Shown here: in pieces, positions 6,292-6,522 of the stretch
Layout: every line of letters starts with the position of its first letter
How positions within the stretch are numbered: position 1 is the first letter of the stretch
Assembly (NCBI GenBank): GCA_016763255.1
Contig: JAESUA010000208.1
Location: forward strand, 1 to 6,522
From: Magnetovibrio sp.
GTDB lineage: Bacteria; Pseudomonadota; Alphaproteobacteria; Rhodospirillales; Magnetovibrionaceae
DNA length: 6,522 nt
Reading direction: 5' to 3'
Notes under the pieces: model-generated
What the model saw: only the letters and a program-made list of their open reading frames with translations
Databases searched by the model: none
Told to the model about the DNA's origin: nothing
Made by a program: the position numbers and the translations under genes

Positions 6292-6319
6292 GGTTCAAAT
6301 AATACGGAGCCATTTGACC
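6292..6319. repeat. Small bulged inverted repeat before the twin palindromes
   Basis: GGT and CAAAT (6292-6300, with T6295 bulged) can pair with ATTTG and ACC (6312-6319) around an 11-nt loop. Its right arm shares two bases with the next palindrome's left end, so the two structures compete at the base. The stem is short and AT-rich, so it may be chance. Confidence 0.3.
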
Positions 6320-6412
6320 GTCTCCCCTTTCCCCGTGGATAGGCGCGTGCCGCATGGCGATGTGGTTCATCGTCAAAGGTGCGCAACGCAGCCACGGGGA
6401 AAGGGGAGACGG
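6318..6412. repeat. 95-nt palindromic element, copy 1
   Basis: A perfect 21-bp inverted repeat pairs 6318-6338 with 6392-6412 (arms starting CCGTCTCCCC and ending GGGGAGACGG). Inside it, GCGC at 6343-6346 can pair with 6381-6384. At the exact centre CGATG/CATCG (6358-6362 with 6368-6372) closes a TGGTT loop. No open reading frame of note covers it. The stem is too long and too far from dctM for an ordinary terminator and has no T-run. I do not recognise the family. A repeated extragenic palindrome, a small structured RNA or a cruciform-forming DNA site are all possible. Confidence 0.8.
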
Positions 6413-6420
6413 CCTTCGGT

Positions 6421-6515
6421 GGGGTCTCTATCCGTTTCGGAGGGGCGTCGTGGTGTTTGCACGATGAACCACATCGTACGGCACACCACTCCTACCCGAA
6501 ACGAACAGAGACCTC
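6421..6515. repeat. 95-nt palindromic element, copy 2, inverted relative to copy 1
   Basis: Nested helices pair 6421-6429 with 6507-6515 (one G-T), 6433-6440 with 6496-6503 (CGTTTCGG/CCGAAACG), 6450-6456 with 6483-6489 (GTGGTGT/ACACCAC) and 6461-6466 with 6472-6477 (ACGATG/CATCGT) around an AACCA loop. Its reverse complement resembles copy 1: GTGCCG, then the 16-mer CGATGTGGTTCATCGT, then CAAA. The lower stems differ in sequence but still pair. Only 8 nt (6413-6420) separate the copies. The window ends 7 nt later, so whether more copies or a converging gene follow is not visible. Confidence 0.75.
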
Positions 6516-6522
6516 CATCAAA

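Larger units (their letters stand above)
6249..6522. other. Non-coding tail after dctM
   Basis: These 274 bp hold no credible gene. The only long frame touching them is an antisense shadow of dctM that runs in from the hairpin region without a family-like sequence. Nearly all of the stretch is accounted for by four inverted-repeat structures in a row, entered separately. I see no tRNA, CRISPR repeat or transposase remnant. Confidence 0.7.

Noticed and set aside
5754..6395. Long minus-strand frame of 213 codons overlapping the end of dctM
   Set aside because: It is antisense to a well-conserved DctM gene, is rich in His, Arg, Gln and Asp as GC-rich shadow frames usually are, and its start lies inside a palindrome.
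6318..6515. Integron attC site or cassette array
   Set aside because: The lengths fit, but the ends lack the RYYYAAC and GTTRRRY core sites, and there is no integrase or cassette gene.
6318..6515. CRISPR repeats
   Set aside because: Only two units, in inverted orientation, with an 8-nt gap and no spacer-length regularity.

Overview
The window is a compact catabolic locus for four-carbon acid sugars (L-threonate and D-erythronate type). It has a LacI-family regulator, a divergent catabolic and transport operon, and a highly structured non-coding tail. Moderate-to-high GC, Shine-Dalgarno-led genes and the protein style suggest an alphaproteobacterium, perhaps a marine Rhodospirillales-type organism. 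That placement is an inference from general resemblance, not from any marker gene.

Layout. On the minus strand (1-1353) lie a LacI/GalR regulator (337-1353) and, 40 bp downstream of it, the 5' third or less of an OtnK/DUF1537 kinase gene that runs off the left edge. On the plus strand (1456-6248) lie a 3-hydroxyisobutyrate-dehydrogenase-family enzyme best read as L-threonate dehydrogenase (LtnD), an SDR/epimerase-like enzyme best read as D-erythronate dehydrogenase (DenD), and a complete TRAP transporter: binding protein DctP, small membrane subunit DctQ and large membrane subunit DctM. The 102-bp divergent region carries two near-palindromic LacI-type operators with the shared core TGTTAnCGnTAACA. 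Their centres are 42 bp apart, about four helical turns.

How the genes work together. The TRAP system would import the acid sugar. LtnD and DenD would each oxidise a different stereoisomer to a 2-oxo-tetronate. After isomerisation (OtnI, not in the window), OtnK would phosphorylate the 3-oxo acid and a decarboxylase (OtnC, not in the window) would give dihydroxyacetone phosphate. The missing otnI and otnC genes would be expected left of position 1, downstream of otnK. The regulator probably represses both arms and itself until the acid sugar or a pathway intermediate is present.

Non-coding features. A strong hairpin separates dctP from dctQ and may set a high binding-protein to permease ratio. 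After dctM, 274 bp hold no credible gene but contain a perfect 30-bp palindrome, a small hairpin, and two 95-nt palindromic elements. The two elements are diverged copies of one another in inverted orientation, sharing an almost unchanged apical core while their stems differ in sequence but still pair. This twin element is the part of the window I cannot assign to a named family.
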